Below are positions 46,846 to 55,341 of a stretch of 64,000 bases of DNA, one piece after another. Source of the stretch: Alphaproteobacteria bacterium (GTDB lineage Bacteria; Pseudomonadota; Alphaproteobacteria; Micropepsales; Micropepsaceae); NCBI GenBank assembly GCA_028865545.1, contig JAGWJY010000003.1:62001-126000 (forward strand). The letters are read 5' to 3'. The position numbers and the translations under genes are program-made. The notes under the pieces are model-generated. The model did no database searches. It saw only the letters and a program-made list of their open reading frames with translations, and was not told where the DNA came from. How positions within the stretch are numbered: the first letter of the stretch is position 1; each line of letters begins with the position of its first letter.

Positions 46846-48627
46846 GTGCACAAGACCTTTGCGGGAGTAATCATGGTGTTGATGGCCGTCACCGCGACCA
46901 GCGCTACCGGACAAATCAGTCGGGGCGATCGCTATTCGGGTGTCCCCTGGGCCACCCGTTCGCCGGTCCTCGCACAGCATGGCATGGCGGCGACCGAGCA
47001 GCCGCTGGCAACACAGATCGCCGTCGACATTCTGAAGAAAGGCGGCAGCGCGGTTGATGCGGCCATCGCGGCCAACGCCGCTATCGGCCTGATGCAGCCG
47101 GTCCTGAACGGCATCGGCGGAGATTGTTTCGCCATTGTCTACGACCCCAAAACGCACAAGCTTTACGGCTATAACGGTTCGGGACGCGCACCGATGGGCC
47201 GCGACCTTGCGAAGCTGAAGGCCGAGATTGAAGCCGCCTACAAGAAAGCCGGCATGCCCTACAAGGCGCACATCCCACCTGTGGGCTCGCTTCCCGTAAC
47301 CGTACCCGGCACCGTCGACGCCTGGTTCGCGCTGCACGACAAGTTCGGCAAGCTGACGATCAAGGAAGACCTCGCACCCGCCATCGCCTATGCAACGAAC
47401 GGCGTTCCGGTGACCGAGCTGATCTCGCTGTACTGGAAGGAAAACATGGCGGCCTTCGAGAAGCGCCGCGCGCTCATCGAAGAATTCGACAATGCCAAGC
47501 ATACCTATCTGATTCCTGATGCCGACGGCGGGCACACGCCGACGCAAGGCGAGATCTTCAAGAACCCTGATCTGGCACACACCCTGACCATGATCGCCGA
47601 CGGCGGCCGCGACGTGTTCTATAAAGGCGCCATCGCCCACACTATGGACGCGTACTTCAAACGCATCGGCGGCGACTTGCGCTATGCCGACTTCGCCGCG
47701 CATCACGGTGAATGGGTGGAGCCGCAATCGGTCGCTTATCGCGGCTACGACGTCTACGAACTGCCGCCCAACGGTCAAGGGTTTGCCGTTCTCGAGATGC
47801 TGCAGATCCTCAAGCATTTTGACCTGAAGAAAATGGGCGTTGGCTCCGCCGACGCGCTGACCGCGATGCTGGAGGCCAAGCGGCTGGCATTCGAAGATTT
47901 GGCGAAATTCTATGCGGATCCCGCTTTCGTGAAGGTTCCGATGAAGGGCCTGATCTCCGCGGCGTATGGCGCGCAACGCGCCAAGGAGATCAACCTACAG
48001 CACGCCAATCCCAATATCGGCCCCGGCGATCCGCAGCTGTTCAACGGCGATACCATCTACCTGACGACAGCCGACAAGGACGGGATGATGGTTTCGCTGA
48101 TCCAGTCGAATTACCGCGGTATGGGATCGGGATTGGTCGCCGACCATCTCGGCTTCATGTTTCAGGACCGCGGCGAGTTGTTCTCGCTCGATCCGCACGC
48201 CGCCAACGTCTACGCGCCTGGCAAGCGTCCGTTCCACACCATCATTCCCGGTTTCGTGATGAAGGACGGCCAACCCTTCATGTCTTTCGGCTTGATGGGC
48301 GGCGACATGCAGCCGCAAGGTCACGTCCAGGTGCTCACCGACATCATCGATTTTGGCATGAATGTCCAAGAGGCCGGCGATGCCGCGCGCTGGCGTCATT
48401 ACGGCAATGCCGAACCGACCGGCGAGCCGTCGCAGGGCATTGGTACGGTCGAGATGGAGAGCGGCTTCAGTCCCACGGTAAAAGCAGAGTTGGAGAAGCG
48501 CGGCTACAAGGTTGTGCCCGGCACCGGTGCTTTCGGCGGTTACCAGGCGATCATGTGGGACGCCAAGAATCGCGTCTATTGGGGTGCTTCCGAGATGCGC
48601 AAAGACGGCGAGGCAATGGGGTACTAA
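46846..48627 (+). CDS. ggt: Gamma-glutamyltransferase
   Basis: 593 residues with a signal peptide (VIMVLMAVTATSATG). Ntn-hydrolase precursor that transfers or hydrolyses gamma-glutamyl groups of glutathione in the periplasm. The N-terminal signature is GMAATEQPLATQIAVDILKKGG with AAIAANAAIGLMQPVLNGIGGD. Thr403 in NGDTIYLTTADKDG is the expected new N-terminus after self-cleavage. The SGLMGG-like loop is present as SFGLMGGDMQPQGHVQV. A GTG three bases after the msrA stop is the start. Confidence 0.93.
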   Translation: MHKTFAGVIMVLMAVTATSATGQISRGDRYSGVPWATRSPVLAQHGMAATEQPLATQIAVDILKKGGSAVDAAIAANAAIGLMQPVLNGIGGDCFAIVYDPKTHKLYGYNGSGRAPMGRDLAKLKAEIEAAYKKAGMPYKAHIPPVGSLPVTVPGTVDAWFALHDKFGKLTIKEDLAPAIAYATNGVPVTELISLYWKENMAAFEKRRALIEEFDNAKHTYLIPDADGGHTPTQGEIFKNPDLAHTLTMIADGGRDVFYKGAIAHTMDAYFKRIGGDLRYADFAAHHGEWVEPQSVAYRGYDVYELPPNGQGFAVLEMLQILKHFDLKKMGVGSADALTAMLEAKRLAFEDLAKFYADPAFVKVPMKGLISAAYGAQRAKEINLQHANPNIGPGDPQLFNGDTIYLTTADKDGMMVSLIQSNYRGMGSGLVADHLGFMFQDRGELFSLDPHAANVYAPGKRPFHTIIPGFVMKDGQPFMSFGLMGGDMQPQGHVQVLTDIIDFGMNVQEAGDAARWRHYGNAEPTGEPSQGIGTVEMESGFSPTVKAELEKRGYKVVPGTGAFGGYQAIMWDAKNRVYWGASEMRKDGEAMGY

Positions 48628-48631
48628 CCCT

Positions 48632-49573
48632 CTATGCCGCTGCCGCGCGTTCTGCCTTCTCGTCGGCGAGGCGCAGGTTATTGAGGATCAGCAGCAGCGC
48701 GATTACACTCATCATCGAGGACGGAATCCACAGAATCAGTCCGCCATAATGCTGGTCGGTGATCGCGCTGATCGGCAGGATGCGTCCGCAAATTTTATAG
48801 ACCGGATAGATGTCTTTGTTGGTCAGCGCCAGCAACGCCCCGACGAGAATCTGTGGTGGCACGATGGCACCCACCAGCAATGCCCTGATCCCCATGCCCA
48901 GGCGCGCAGGCGGCTTGGGCCGCGGATCGAGGACCAGGCACCAGAAGAAGATGCCGTCAATAGCCATACTCCAGTTCATCAAGTCGTAGAGATTGTCGTC
49001 CAGCATCACGCGGGCGTGCATCTCCGGAAAAAGCCACAGATAGATCAGGCCCACGAACACCACCGGTGCCACTGCCGGGTGCTGAATGAAATTGACGGCG
49101 CCGCGCACCGGCCGCGAGGTCAGGGCCGGCTTGAGGAATTCGGGCATCCCGCGCCACACGGCGGACCCCGCCCCGCCCAGCGCAATCAGAAACGGCCCAA
49201 GATGGTGCAGTACCAGATGTTGGAAACGGTGGAAGAAGAACATGTGCTGCGAGAGATAGTCGTAATGCGTCTGCACCACGGTATAGCTCGCCAGCACGCC
49301 CAGCAGGAACAGCACGCGCCGCCAGACCGGCGGGCGCTCGGCGGCTCTCATGCGCCACAGCCCGCGTAGAAACCAGCCGAGCGTTAGCGTGGTCAGCAGG
49401 AAAACCGGCCAGGAGAATTCCCATGGCATCCACACCGGCAAATCGGCGGGAAAAAAACGGCACAGGACATAGACGGTTGCACCCACAGCCAGCAGCGCGC
49501 CGTAGGAGAGCCATCCGGTCAGCGTGCCGTTTTTTTCGGACTCGGGCGGGATCATCGCTACCATCTTGCGCAT
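48632..49573 (-). CDS. CtaG-family (caa3-type) cytochrome oxidase assembly protein
   Basis: 313 residues with about seven membrane segments. The family pattern is FFFHRFQHLVLHHLGPFLIALGGAG and MNWSMAIDGIFFWCLVLDPRP, and histidines in HRFQHLVLHH may bind copper. It belongs to the caa3_CtaG family, linked to assembly of the copper site in haem-copper oxidases. It is divergent from an SCO1/SenC gene, which also handles copper, so both may serve the same oxidase, whose genes are not here. The start ATG at 49573 could also be one of two later ATGs. Confidence 0.87.
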   Translation of the reverse strand: MRKMVAMIPPESEKNGTLTGWLSYGALLAVGATVYVLCRFFPADLPVWMPWEFSWPVFLLTTLTLGWFLRGLWRMRAAERPPVWRRVLFLLGVLASYTVVQTHYDYLSQHMFFFHRFQHLVLHHLGPFLIALGGAGSAVWRGMPEFLKPALTSRPVRGAVNFIQHPAVAPVVFVGLIYLWLFPEMHARVMLDDNLYDLMNWSMAIDGIFFWCLVLDPRPKPPARLGMGIRALLVGAIVPPQILVGALLALTNKDIYPVYKICGRILPISAITDQHYGGLILWIPSSMMSVIALLLILNNLRLADEKAERAAAA

Positions 49574-49644
49574 TTGCCCGTCCCGCGCTAGCGCCTTACG
49601 GGAAATTCATCGTCCATGTCCTGACAGGGCGCCACTCGCGTGTT

Positions 49645-50235
49645 ATGGCCTGTGGCATGAGACGGGCTCTCGCATGCCTGCTGCTGGCGGTGGCGCTCAC
49701 GGCTTGCAGCCAACCTAAGAAACCGTGGTACGGCTCCGACATCACCGGTGTGATGCCGAAATTGTCGTTTACGATGACGCGCGCCAACGACAGTGCGCAG
49801 GTAACTGCCAAGGATTATCTCGGCCGCATCGTACTTCTCTATTTCGGCTATACGAACTGCCCCGACATCTGCCCTACGACGCTCGCCAATCTGTCCGACA
49901 TGCTTGAGAAACTCGGGCCGGACGCCAGCAAGGTGCGCGTGCTGTTCGTCACGGTCGACCCAAACCGCGACACGCTGTCGGTCCTGAAAAAATATGTGGC
50001 AGCCTTCGCGCCGCAGATGGATGGGCTGCGCGGCAACGACAACGCCATCGCCGCACTGGCTCGGCGCTATCGCGTCGCCTACAGCGTGACGCCGGCCAGC
50101 CCGCAGCATCCCTATACAGTGACGCATTCCAGCGCGGTCTTTTTCTTCGATCAGAAGGGCCACGCGCGGCTGGTGACGCTCTCTACCGACGATCCGGTTG
50201 GACTGGCCAATGACGTGAAGCGGTTTCTGGATTAG
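49645..50235 (+). CDS. SCO1/SenC family copper chaperone lipoprotein
   Basis: About 196 residues. The lipobox is LTAC after a short hydrophobic stretch, so the protein is lipid-anchored. The thioredoxin-like domain carries the copper CxxxC motif in NCPDIC and the copper-binding histidine in YTVTHSSAVFFF. Delivers copper to cytochrome oxidase or acts as a thiol reductase. The start could also be the second ATG four codons on. It begins 71 bases from the divergent ctaG-like gene. Confidence 0.9.
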   Translation: MACGMRRALACLLLAVALTACSQPKKPWYGSDITGVMPKLSFTMTRANDSAQVTAKDYLGRIVLLYFGYTNCPDICPTTLANLSDMLEKLGPDASKVRVLFVTVDPNRDTLSVLKKYVAAFAPQMDGLRGNDNAIAALARRYRVAYSVTPASPQHPYTVTHSSAVFFFDQKGHARLVTLSTDDPVGLANDVKRFLD

Positions 50236-50239
50236 ACGC

Positions 50240-51016
50240 TCAGTACCACTGCAGCAGGCGCACATCGCTCGCGCCGCCGACCTCTTTCTTGAAGGCATCC
50301 ACGTCGCTCAGAGTCCCGTCCTGATTGTGGTAGTGATACGGGTAGACGATCTTCGGCTTGAAGTCCCGCACCCACTTTGCCGCGGCATCGACCGTTTCGG
50401 TGTAGGGCAGATTCATCGGCACGAAGGCCACGTCGATATGGCTGAGATGCGCCAGCTCCGGCGTCTCTTCCGTGTCGCCGGCGATGTAGACGTGTTTGCC
50501 GCCGAGCGTCAGGATGTAGCCGTCGCCAAGCCCCTTGGGGTGGAACTTCATCCGCTCCGGCGTCATGTTGTACATCGGTACGGCTTCCACCGGGATCGTG
50601 TCGATCACGTCCTTCTCGCCGTTCTTCATAACCTTCGTCTTCGCCTTCAGATCGGCGGGCATCGCGTCATAGACGTTCTGCGGCGATATGATTTCCGTTT
50701 TCGGACCGGCAACAGCTTCGAGGATAGGAACATTGAAATGATCGGGATGGATATGGGTGATGAGTATCACGTCGGGTGTTGGCAAGGCCTTATAGGGAGT
50801 TGCCGGGTCCACGCCTGGCGCGACAGGCGCGGGGTCGACCAATACGTGCAAGCCATTCCAGGTCAACATCATCGACGCATGGTGGATGGCATGGATATCC
50901 AGCGCACCTTTCGCCGTCGCGACCGTATCGTCAGCGGGCCCGCTCATGGCAGGCCCCGTGCAGACAGCCAACAAGGCAAGGCCGGCGGCCGCACTCTTCC
51001 ATCCCTGATTTATCAT
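50240..51016 (-). CDS. Secreted MBL-fold metal-dependent hydrolase (UlaG-like)
   Basis: 258 residues with a signal peptide (AAAGLALLAVCTGPAMSG). Metallo-beta-lactamase fold: THIHPDHF supplies the His-x-His-x-Asp-His metal site, IAGDTEE the bridging aspartate, and YPYHYHNQ a later histidine. It resembles the UlaG-like branch, not beta-lactamases. The substrate is unknown. It is convergent with the SCO gene, four bases apart, and lies upstream of lpd in the same direction as that gene. Confidence 0.87.
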   Translation of the reverse strand: MINQGWKSAAAGLALLAVCTGPAMSGPADDTVATAKGALDIHAIHHASMMLTWNGLHVLVDPAPVAPGVDPATPYKALPTPDVILITHIHPDHFNVPILEAVAGPKTEIISPQNVYDAMPADLKAKTKVMKNGEKDVIDTIPVEAVPMYNMTPERMKFHPKGLGDGYILTLGGKHVYIAGDTEETPELAHLSHIDVAFVPMNLPYTETVDAAAKWVRDFKPKIVYPYHYHNQDGTLSDVDAFKKEVGGASDVRLLQWY

Positions 51017-51105
51017 AACGAAGTCCTTCCCGCTTCATTCCACACCTCCATCACGAGAGGAACTGGAATTTCAACGTGAAGCGTAAACCCGCCGGCGCCG
51101 GCGCG

Positions 51106-52506
51106 CTAGATGTGCAGCGCCTTCTTGTCGGCGTCGAGGACCGCCTCGTGCATCATTTCCGACAGCGTCGGATGCGGGAAGATTGTGCCGGCTAGCTCCG
51201 CTTCGGTCAGTTCGCCGCTTTTTGCGATAGCATAACCCTGGATCAGCTCGGTGACTTCCGCGCCTATCATGTGCGCCCCAAGCATTTCGCCGGTATCCGC
51301 ATCGAACACCGTCTTGATCAATCCTTCAGAGTCGCCCAGCGCGATCGCCTTGCCGTTGCCGATGAAAGGGAAGCGCCCGACCTTGATCTTGCGGCCCGAC
51401 GCCTTTGCCTTTGCTTCGGTCATGCCAATGCTGGCGACTTGCGGCCAGCAATAGGTACAACCGGGAACCTTTGAAGTATCCAGCGGATGCACGCCCTTCG
51501 CGCCGGCGATGCGTTCGGCGACGATCACGCCTTCGTGCATCGCCTTGTGCGCCAGCCAGGGCGCCCCGACCAAGTCGCCGATGGCCCACAAGCCGGGTAC
51601 GCCGGTCTCGCCCCATTCGTTGACCACTACATGGGTCTTCTCGACCTTCACGCCAGCGGCTTCCAGACCGATGTTCTCTACATTGCCGACAATACCAACG
51701 GCGCTGATCACGCGATCGACGGTGATCGTTTCCGTCCTGCCATCCTTGGCCTTCAGCGTCGCCGTGACGTTGTCCTTGCCGCGCTCCAGCTTTTCAACGG
51801 TCGTGGAAACTCTGATCTTCATGCCCTGCTTGGTGAAGGCCTTGGTGGCGAGTTGCGAGATTTCCTCGTCTTCCACGGGTAGCACGCGGTCCAGCACTTC
51901 GACCACTGTCACCTCCGCGCCGAGCGTGCGGTAGAAGCTGGCAAATTCGATGCCGATGGCGCCGGAGCCGATGACAAGCAGCGACGTGGGGAACGTCTCG
52001 GGGACCATCGCCTCGCGATAGCTCCACACCAGCTTGCCGTCTGCTTCCAGGCCCGGAAGATTGCGAGCGCGCGCGCCGGTAGCGAGTACGATATTCTTGG
52101 CCGCGTATTCTGCCGTCTTGCCGTCCTTCGTGACCGACAGCTTGCCCTTGCCAGACAGCTTCGCCTCGCCCTCTACCACGGTGATCTTGTGCTTCTTCAT
52201 CAGGAAGCCGACGCCGCTCGATAGCTGCTGCGAGACTTTGCGAGACCGCAAAACGATCTTGGATATATCGAACTTGAAGTTCTCGGCCGAGAATCCGAAT
52301 TCGTTCAACCGGTGCATTAGATGCCATATCTCGGAGGAGCGCAGCAGCGCCTTGGTCGGGATACAGCCCCAATTGAGGCAAATGCCGCCGAGCTTGTCGC
52401 GCTCGACCACAGCCGTCTTCAGTCCGAGTTGCGCCGCGCGGATGGCACAGACATAGCCGCCAGGACCGCCGCCCACCACGATAACGTCGAAGGATGTATC
52501 AGCCAT
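51106..52506 (-). CDS. lpdA: Dihydrolipoyl dehydrogenase (E3)
   Basis: About 466 residues. Reoxidises dihydrolipoyl groups of the pyruvate dehydrogenase complex with NAD. FAD motif GGGPGGYVCAIRAAQLG, redox-active disulfide Cys43 and Cys48 in GGICLNWGCIPTKALL, NAD domain with VIGSGAIGIEFASFY and the active-site His in FPHPTLSE. The ATG at 52506 is eight bases inside the end of the DUF3667 gene. It is the last gene of the pdh operon. Confidence 0.95.
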   Translation of the reverse strand: MADTSFDVIVVGGGPGGYVCAIRAAQLGLKTAVVERDKLGGICLNWGCIPTKALLRSSEIWHLMHRLNEFGFSAENFKFDISKIVLRSRKVSQQLSSGVGFLMKKHKITVVEGEAKLSGKGKLSVTKDGKTAEYAAKNIVLATGARARNLPGLEADGKLVWSYREAMVPETFPTSLLVIGSGAIGIEFASFYRTLGAEVTVVEVLDRVLPVEDEEISQLATKAFTKQGMKIRVSTTVEKLERGKDNVTATLKAKDGRTETITVDRVISAVGIVGNVENIGLEAAGVKVEKTHVVVNEWGETGVPGLWAIGDLVGAPWLAHKAMHEGVIVAERIAGAKGVHPLDTSKVPGCTYCWPQVASIGMTEAKAKASGRKIKVGRFPFIGNGKAIALGDSEGLIKTVFDADTGEMLGAHMIGAEVTELIQGYAIAKSGELTEAELAGTIFPHPTLSEMMHEAVLDADKKALHI

Positions 52507-53590
52507 AGAACACACTCGCGATGAAGATTCCGAACACTGCAGGGATCACGAAAAATACCGTATAGATTGCCGATACAGTAATGAACTTGGCACCGGTCCA
52601 GAACCAATTTTGTTGATAGAACCGCCGCATGGCGAAGAGGAGATAGAGCCCAAGCGCGCTGATAACAAGCCATGCTACTACGCCGTCAGACAGGACCTGG
52701 GCCAGTCCTGCCGCTACAAGCAACAGCGCGAAACCGAAGGTGTGGAAACCCAGCGAGAACACCAGATGGTCAACGAAGAAGACGTCCTTCCGCTGGCGCC
52801 AGTAGAACGCCGCCATCAATAGGGCGAACAGCGGCAGGAGAAGAAACAGGGCTCGAGGAATCCACGAGGTCAAGGCGCCATTCAGCGCCGCGGGATCGGC
52901 TGCGAGCGCCGTCGTCGTGCGCCGGGTCGCCTCCAGGATGTGCGCGCCAAGTGAACTATCGGATTTGGCCTCCGCTGACTTGAGCCGACGCGCCATGTCC
53001 TCGAGCGCTCCAGGCGGTACCTTGACATGCAGCGCGCCTTCCCGGGCGAAGAACACGGCGTTGTTCACTGAAACCGCGAAATGTGGCCGGCCGTCGTTGA
53101 GAAAGGCTGGTACGGGGATTTTGTCCTTGCCGTTCGGCAGCATGGCGTAGGTCTTGCCGTGCTCGACCACGATCTTCTCAGGCGTCACCACCGGCACCAT
53201 TTGGACGATGGCGATATGGCTCGCCGTCAGCGTCAGGAAGAAAATCAGCGACACGAAGAGATAGAGCCGCACCGCCGGTACGTAGCGCTGGGTGCGCCCT
53301 TGGCGAAATGCTAGGGCCAACTCGCCCGGCTCGAACATCAACGCCCGCGCCGTGCGCAAAATACGGCTATCGAAGCTGATGATGTCTTTTACCAGATCGT
53401 GCAGCAGGGCCTGCAGCGAACGCCGGTGGGTGTCATGCGGTTGGCCGCAGACGGCGCAATAAGGACCGATCAGCGGTTCGGAACAATTGGCGCATTGCAC
53501 TGTCTTGGCGCCGCGTTCCGCTAGCGCGGAGGCGGCAAGCTCGACCGCCGCTGCACCGCCGGTTTCCAAGATTGCGCCTAGATCGTCCAT
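52499..53590 (-). CDS. DUF3667 membrane protein inside the pdh operon
   Basis: About 363 residues. Near the N-terminus a zinc-ribbon-like pair CANC (33-36) and CAVC (45-48), then SLQALLHDLVKDIISFDSRILRTARALMFEPGELA, the DUF3667 block, and four or five hydrophobic segments in the C-terminal half. No function is known for the family. The ATG at 53590 follows GAGGGGCGGAG; the frame upstream is not family-like. It sits between pdhC and lpd and overlaps lpd, so it is transcribed with the complex. Confidence 0.85.
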   Translation of the reverse strand: MDDLGAILETGGAAAVELAASALAERGAKTVQCANCSEPLIGPYCAVCGQPHDTHRRSLQALLHDLVKDIISFDSRILRTARALMFEPGELALAFRQGRTQRYVPAVRLYLFVSLIFFLTLTASHIAIVQMVPVVTPEKIVVEHGKTYAMLPNGKDKIPVPAFLNDGRPHFAVSVNNAVFFAREGALHVKVPPGALEDMARRLKSAEAKSDSSLGAHILEATRRTTTALAADPAALNGALTSWIPRALFLLLPLFALLMAAFYWRQRKDVFFVDHLVFSLGFHTFGFALLLVAAGLAQVLSDGVVAWLVISALGLYLLFAMRRFYQQNWFWTGAKFITVSAIYTVFFVIPAVFGIFIASVFYG

Positions 53591-53609
53591 CTCCGCCCCT
53601 CTGCTGCCT

Positions 53610-54935
53610 TTATAGCAGCATCGCGGCCGGTTCTTCGATGCACTGCTTGAAGACTTGGAGGAAGCGCGCGCCTGTGGCCCCGTCGATGACGCGGTGGTCA
53701 CACGACATCGTAACCGTCATCACCGTAGCGATTTCCACTTTGCCGTTGACGACAACCGCCCGCTGCTCGCCTGCCCCGACGGCTAGGATGCCTGCATGCG
53801 GTGGATTAATGACGGCTGTGAAGTCCTTGATTCCGAACATGCCGAGATTGGAGATGGCGAAACTGCCGCCTTCGTATTCCTGCGGCTTGAGCTTCTTAGT
53901 CCGCGCCCGTTCGGCCAGCGACTTCACCTCATTGGAGATGACCGCCAGGCCTTTCTCCTCGGCGCGGAAAACGATCGGCGTGATCAGGCCGAAATCGAGC
54001 GCCACCGCCACGCCGACGTCGGCATGTTTATGGCGTAGCACCGCGCTGTCGGTCCAACTGGCGTTGCACTCCGGTACGCGCTTGAGCGCCAACGCCACCG
54101 CCTTGACGATGAAGTCGTTGACCGAAAGCTTGTAGGCACCCTCGCCCTTCGGCGACGCCTCATTGAGCCTGGACCGCGCCGCCATCAGCGCATCGATGCG
54201 GCAGTCGATCGTGAGATAGAAATGCGGAATCAAGGCCGTCGCAGAGCTAAGCCGCTTGGCGATCGACTTCCGCATCGAATCATGTGGAATCTCGACGTAA
54301 TCGTCTTTGCCATAGAACAGACGCGCGTCGGGCAACGGCGAGACGCCGGAAACCGCTGCACCGGCAACTATGGCGGCCGGCGCGGACACGGCCGGCTTGG
54401 CTGCGCCAAGCTTGGCGTGTTCGACGTCTTCTTTGACAATCCGCCCGCGCGGGCCGGAACCGGCCAGTGTCGAAAGGTCGAAACCCTTCTGCTGAGCGAT
54501 ACGGCGTGCCAATGGCGACGCGAAAATGCGCAGACCGGACGCGACCGGCGCATGCTTTGCTGCTTCGGCTTTGGGCGCCGGCGCCATCGCCGGAACAGCG
54601 GAAACAGAAGGTTTGGGCTTCGCCTCCGCGGTTACCGCGTCTTTGATCGATTTCATTGCCGTGGGAATATCGGCGGCGGTCGCCGCGCTCTCACCGTCAC
54701 CCAACAAGACGGCGATCGGCGCGTTGACCTTGACGCCTTCCGTCCCTTCGGGAACCAGTATCTTGCCAATACGGCCTTCGTCGACCGCTTCGAATTCCAT
54801 GGTGGCCTTGTCGGTCTCGATCTCGGCGAGAACATCACCGGATTTCACGGCGTCGCCTTCCTTGACCAGCCATTTGGCGAGCTTGCCCTCTTCCATCGTC
54901 GGCGACAGGGCGGGCATGAGAATTTGGATCGACAT
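53610..54935 (-). CDS. pdhC: Dihydrolipoyllysine acetyltransferase (pyruvate dehydrogenase E2)
   Basis: About 441 residues. Lipoyl domain at residues 1-80 with the lipoylated lysine in [11 protein letters not shown], a subunit-binding domain near residue 150 (FASPLARRIAQQKGFDLS), and the catalytic acyltransferase domain with the His-x3-Asp-Gly motif in SCDHRVIDGATG. Transfers acetyl groups to CoA. One lipoyl domain only; PdhB carries a second. The ATG at 54935 shares a base with the stop of the GFA-family gene (TGATG). Confidence 0.95.
   Translation of the reverse strand: MSIQILMPALSPTMEEGKLAKWLVKEGDAVKSGDVLAEIETDKATMEFEAVDEGRIGKILVPEGTEGVKVNAPIAVLLGDGESAATAADIPTAMKSIKDAVTAEAKPKPSVSAVPAMAPAPKAEAAKHAPVASGLRIFASPLARRIAQQKGFDLSTLAGSGPRGRIVKEDVEHAKLGAAKPAVSAPAAIVAGAAVSGVSPLPDARLFYGKDDYVEIPHDSMRKSIAKRLSSATALIPHFYLTIDCRIDALMAARSRLNEASPKGEGAYKLSVNDFIVKAVALALKRVPECNASWTDSAVLRHKHADVGVAVALDFGLITPIVFRAEEKGLAVISNEVKSLAERARTKKLKPQEYEGGSFAISNLGMFGIKDFTAVINPPHAGILAVGAGEQRAVVVNGKVEIATVMTVTMSCDHRVIDGATGARFLQVFKQCIEEPAAMLL
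54684..54935 (-). repeat. Lipoyl-domain duplicate, copy in pdhC
   Basis: The first 84 codons of pdhC and pdhB encode almost the same protein: by eye only six residues differ (positions 3, 35, 62, 72, 78 and 83). This is the pdhC copy. Confidence 0.85.
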
Positions 54936-55339
54936 CAGTTGGCCTCGAGCGGCTGGAGTTCGGCCGCATGTTGTTCCCAATGGGCTCCATCGAACGGCAC
55001 GATGTGCACGCCGCGGAAGTCTCTCGCGTCAAGACAGCGGAAATTGACGCTGTAGCCGTCCGGATGCGAACGCGGAATATAGAACGACTTAATTCCGCAG
55101 ACCGAGCAAAACATGTGCTTCGCGGTCTTGGTGTTGAACTCGTAGACCGTCAACTTGTCTGCGCCCGAAATCAGCCGGAAGCACTCCTTCGGCACGATCA
55201 GGTGAAGATATCCGGTTTTTGCGCACATCGAGCAATTACAGTCGATGACTTCAGCTTCGGCTGGTGCCAGCACCTCGAAGGAGACCGCGCCGCAATGGCA
55301 GCCGCCCTTCTTCCAGGTTGTGCCGGCCGCCACGCCCAT
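54935..55339 (-). CDS. GFA-family zinc protein inserted between pdhB and pdhC
   Basis: About 134 residues. Three cysteine groups, CHCG near the N-terminus, CNCSMC in the middle and CSVC later, are the metal-binding pattern of the GFA (glutathione-dependent formaldehyde-activating enzyme-like) family, with HLIVPKECFRLISGADKLTVYEFNTKTAKHMFC spanning the central domain. Whether this one binds glutathione is unknown. The start is either the ATG at 55339, two bases after the pdhB stop, or a GTG at 55357 inside pdhB. Its stop overlaps the pdhC start. It does not belong to the usual pdh operon. Confidence 0.85.
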   Translation of the reverse strand: MGVAAGTTWKKGGCHCGAVSFEVLAPAEAEVIDCNCSMCAKTGYLHLIVPKECFRLISGADKLTVYEFNTKTAKHMFCSVCGIKSFYIPRSHPDGYSVNFRCLDARDFRGVHIVPFDGAHWEQHAAELQPLEAN

Positions 55340-55341
55340 CG

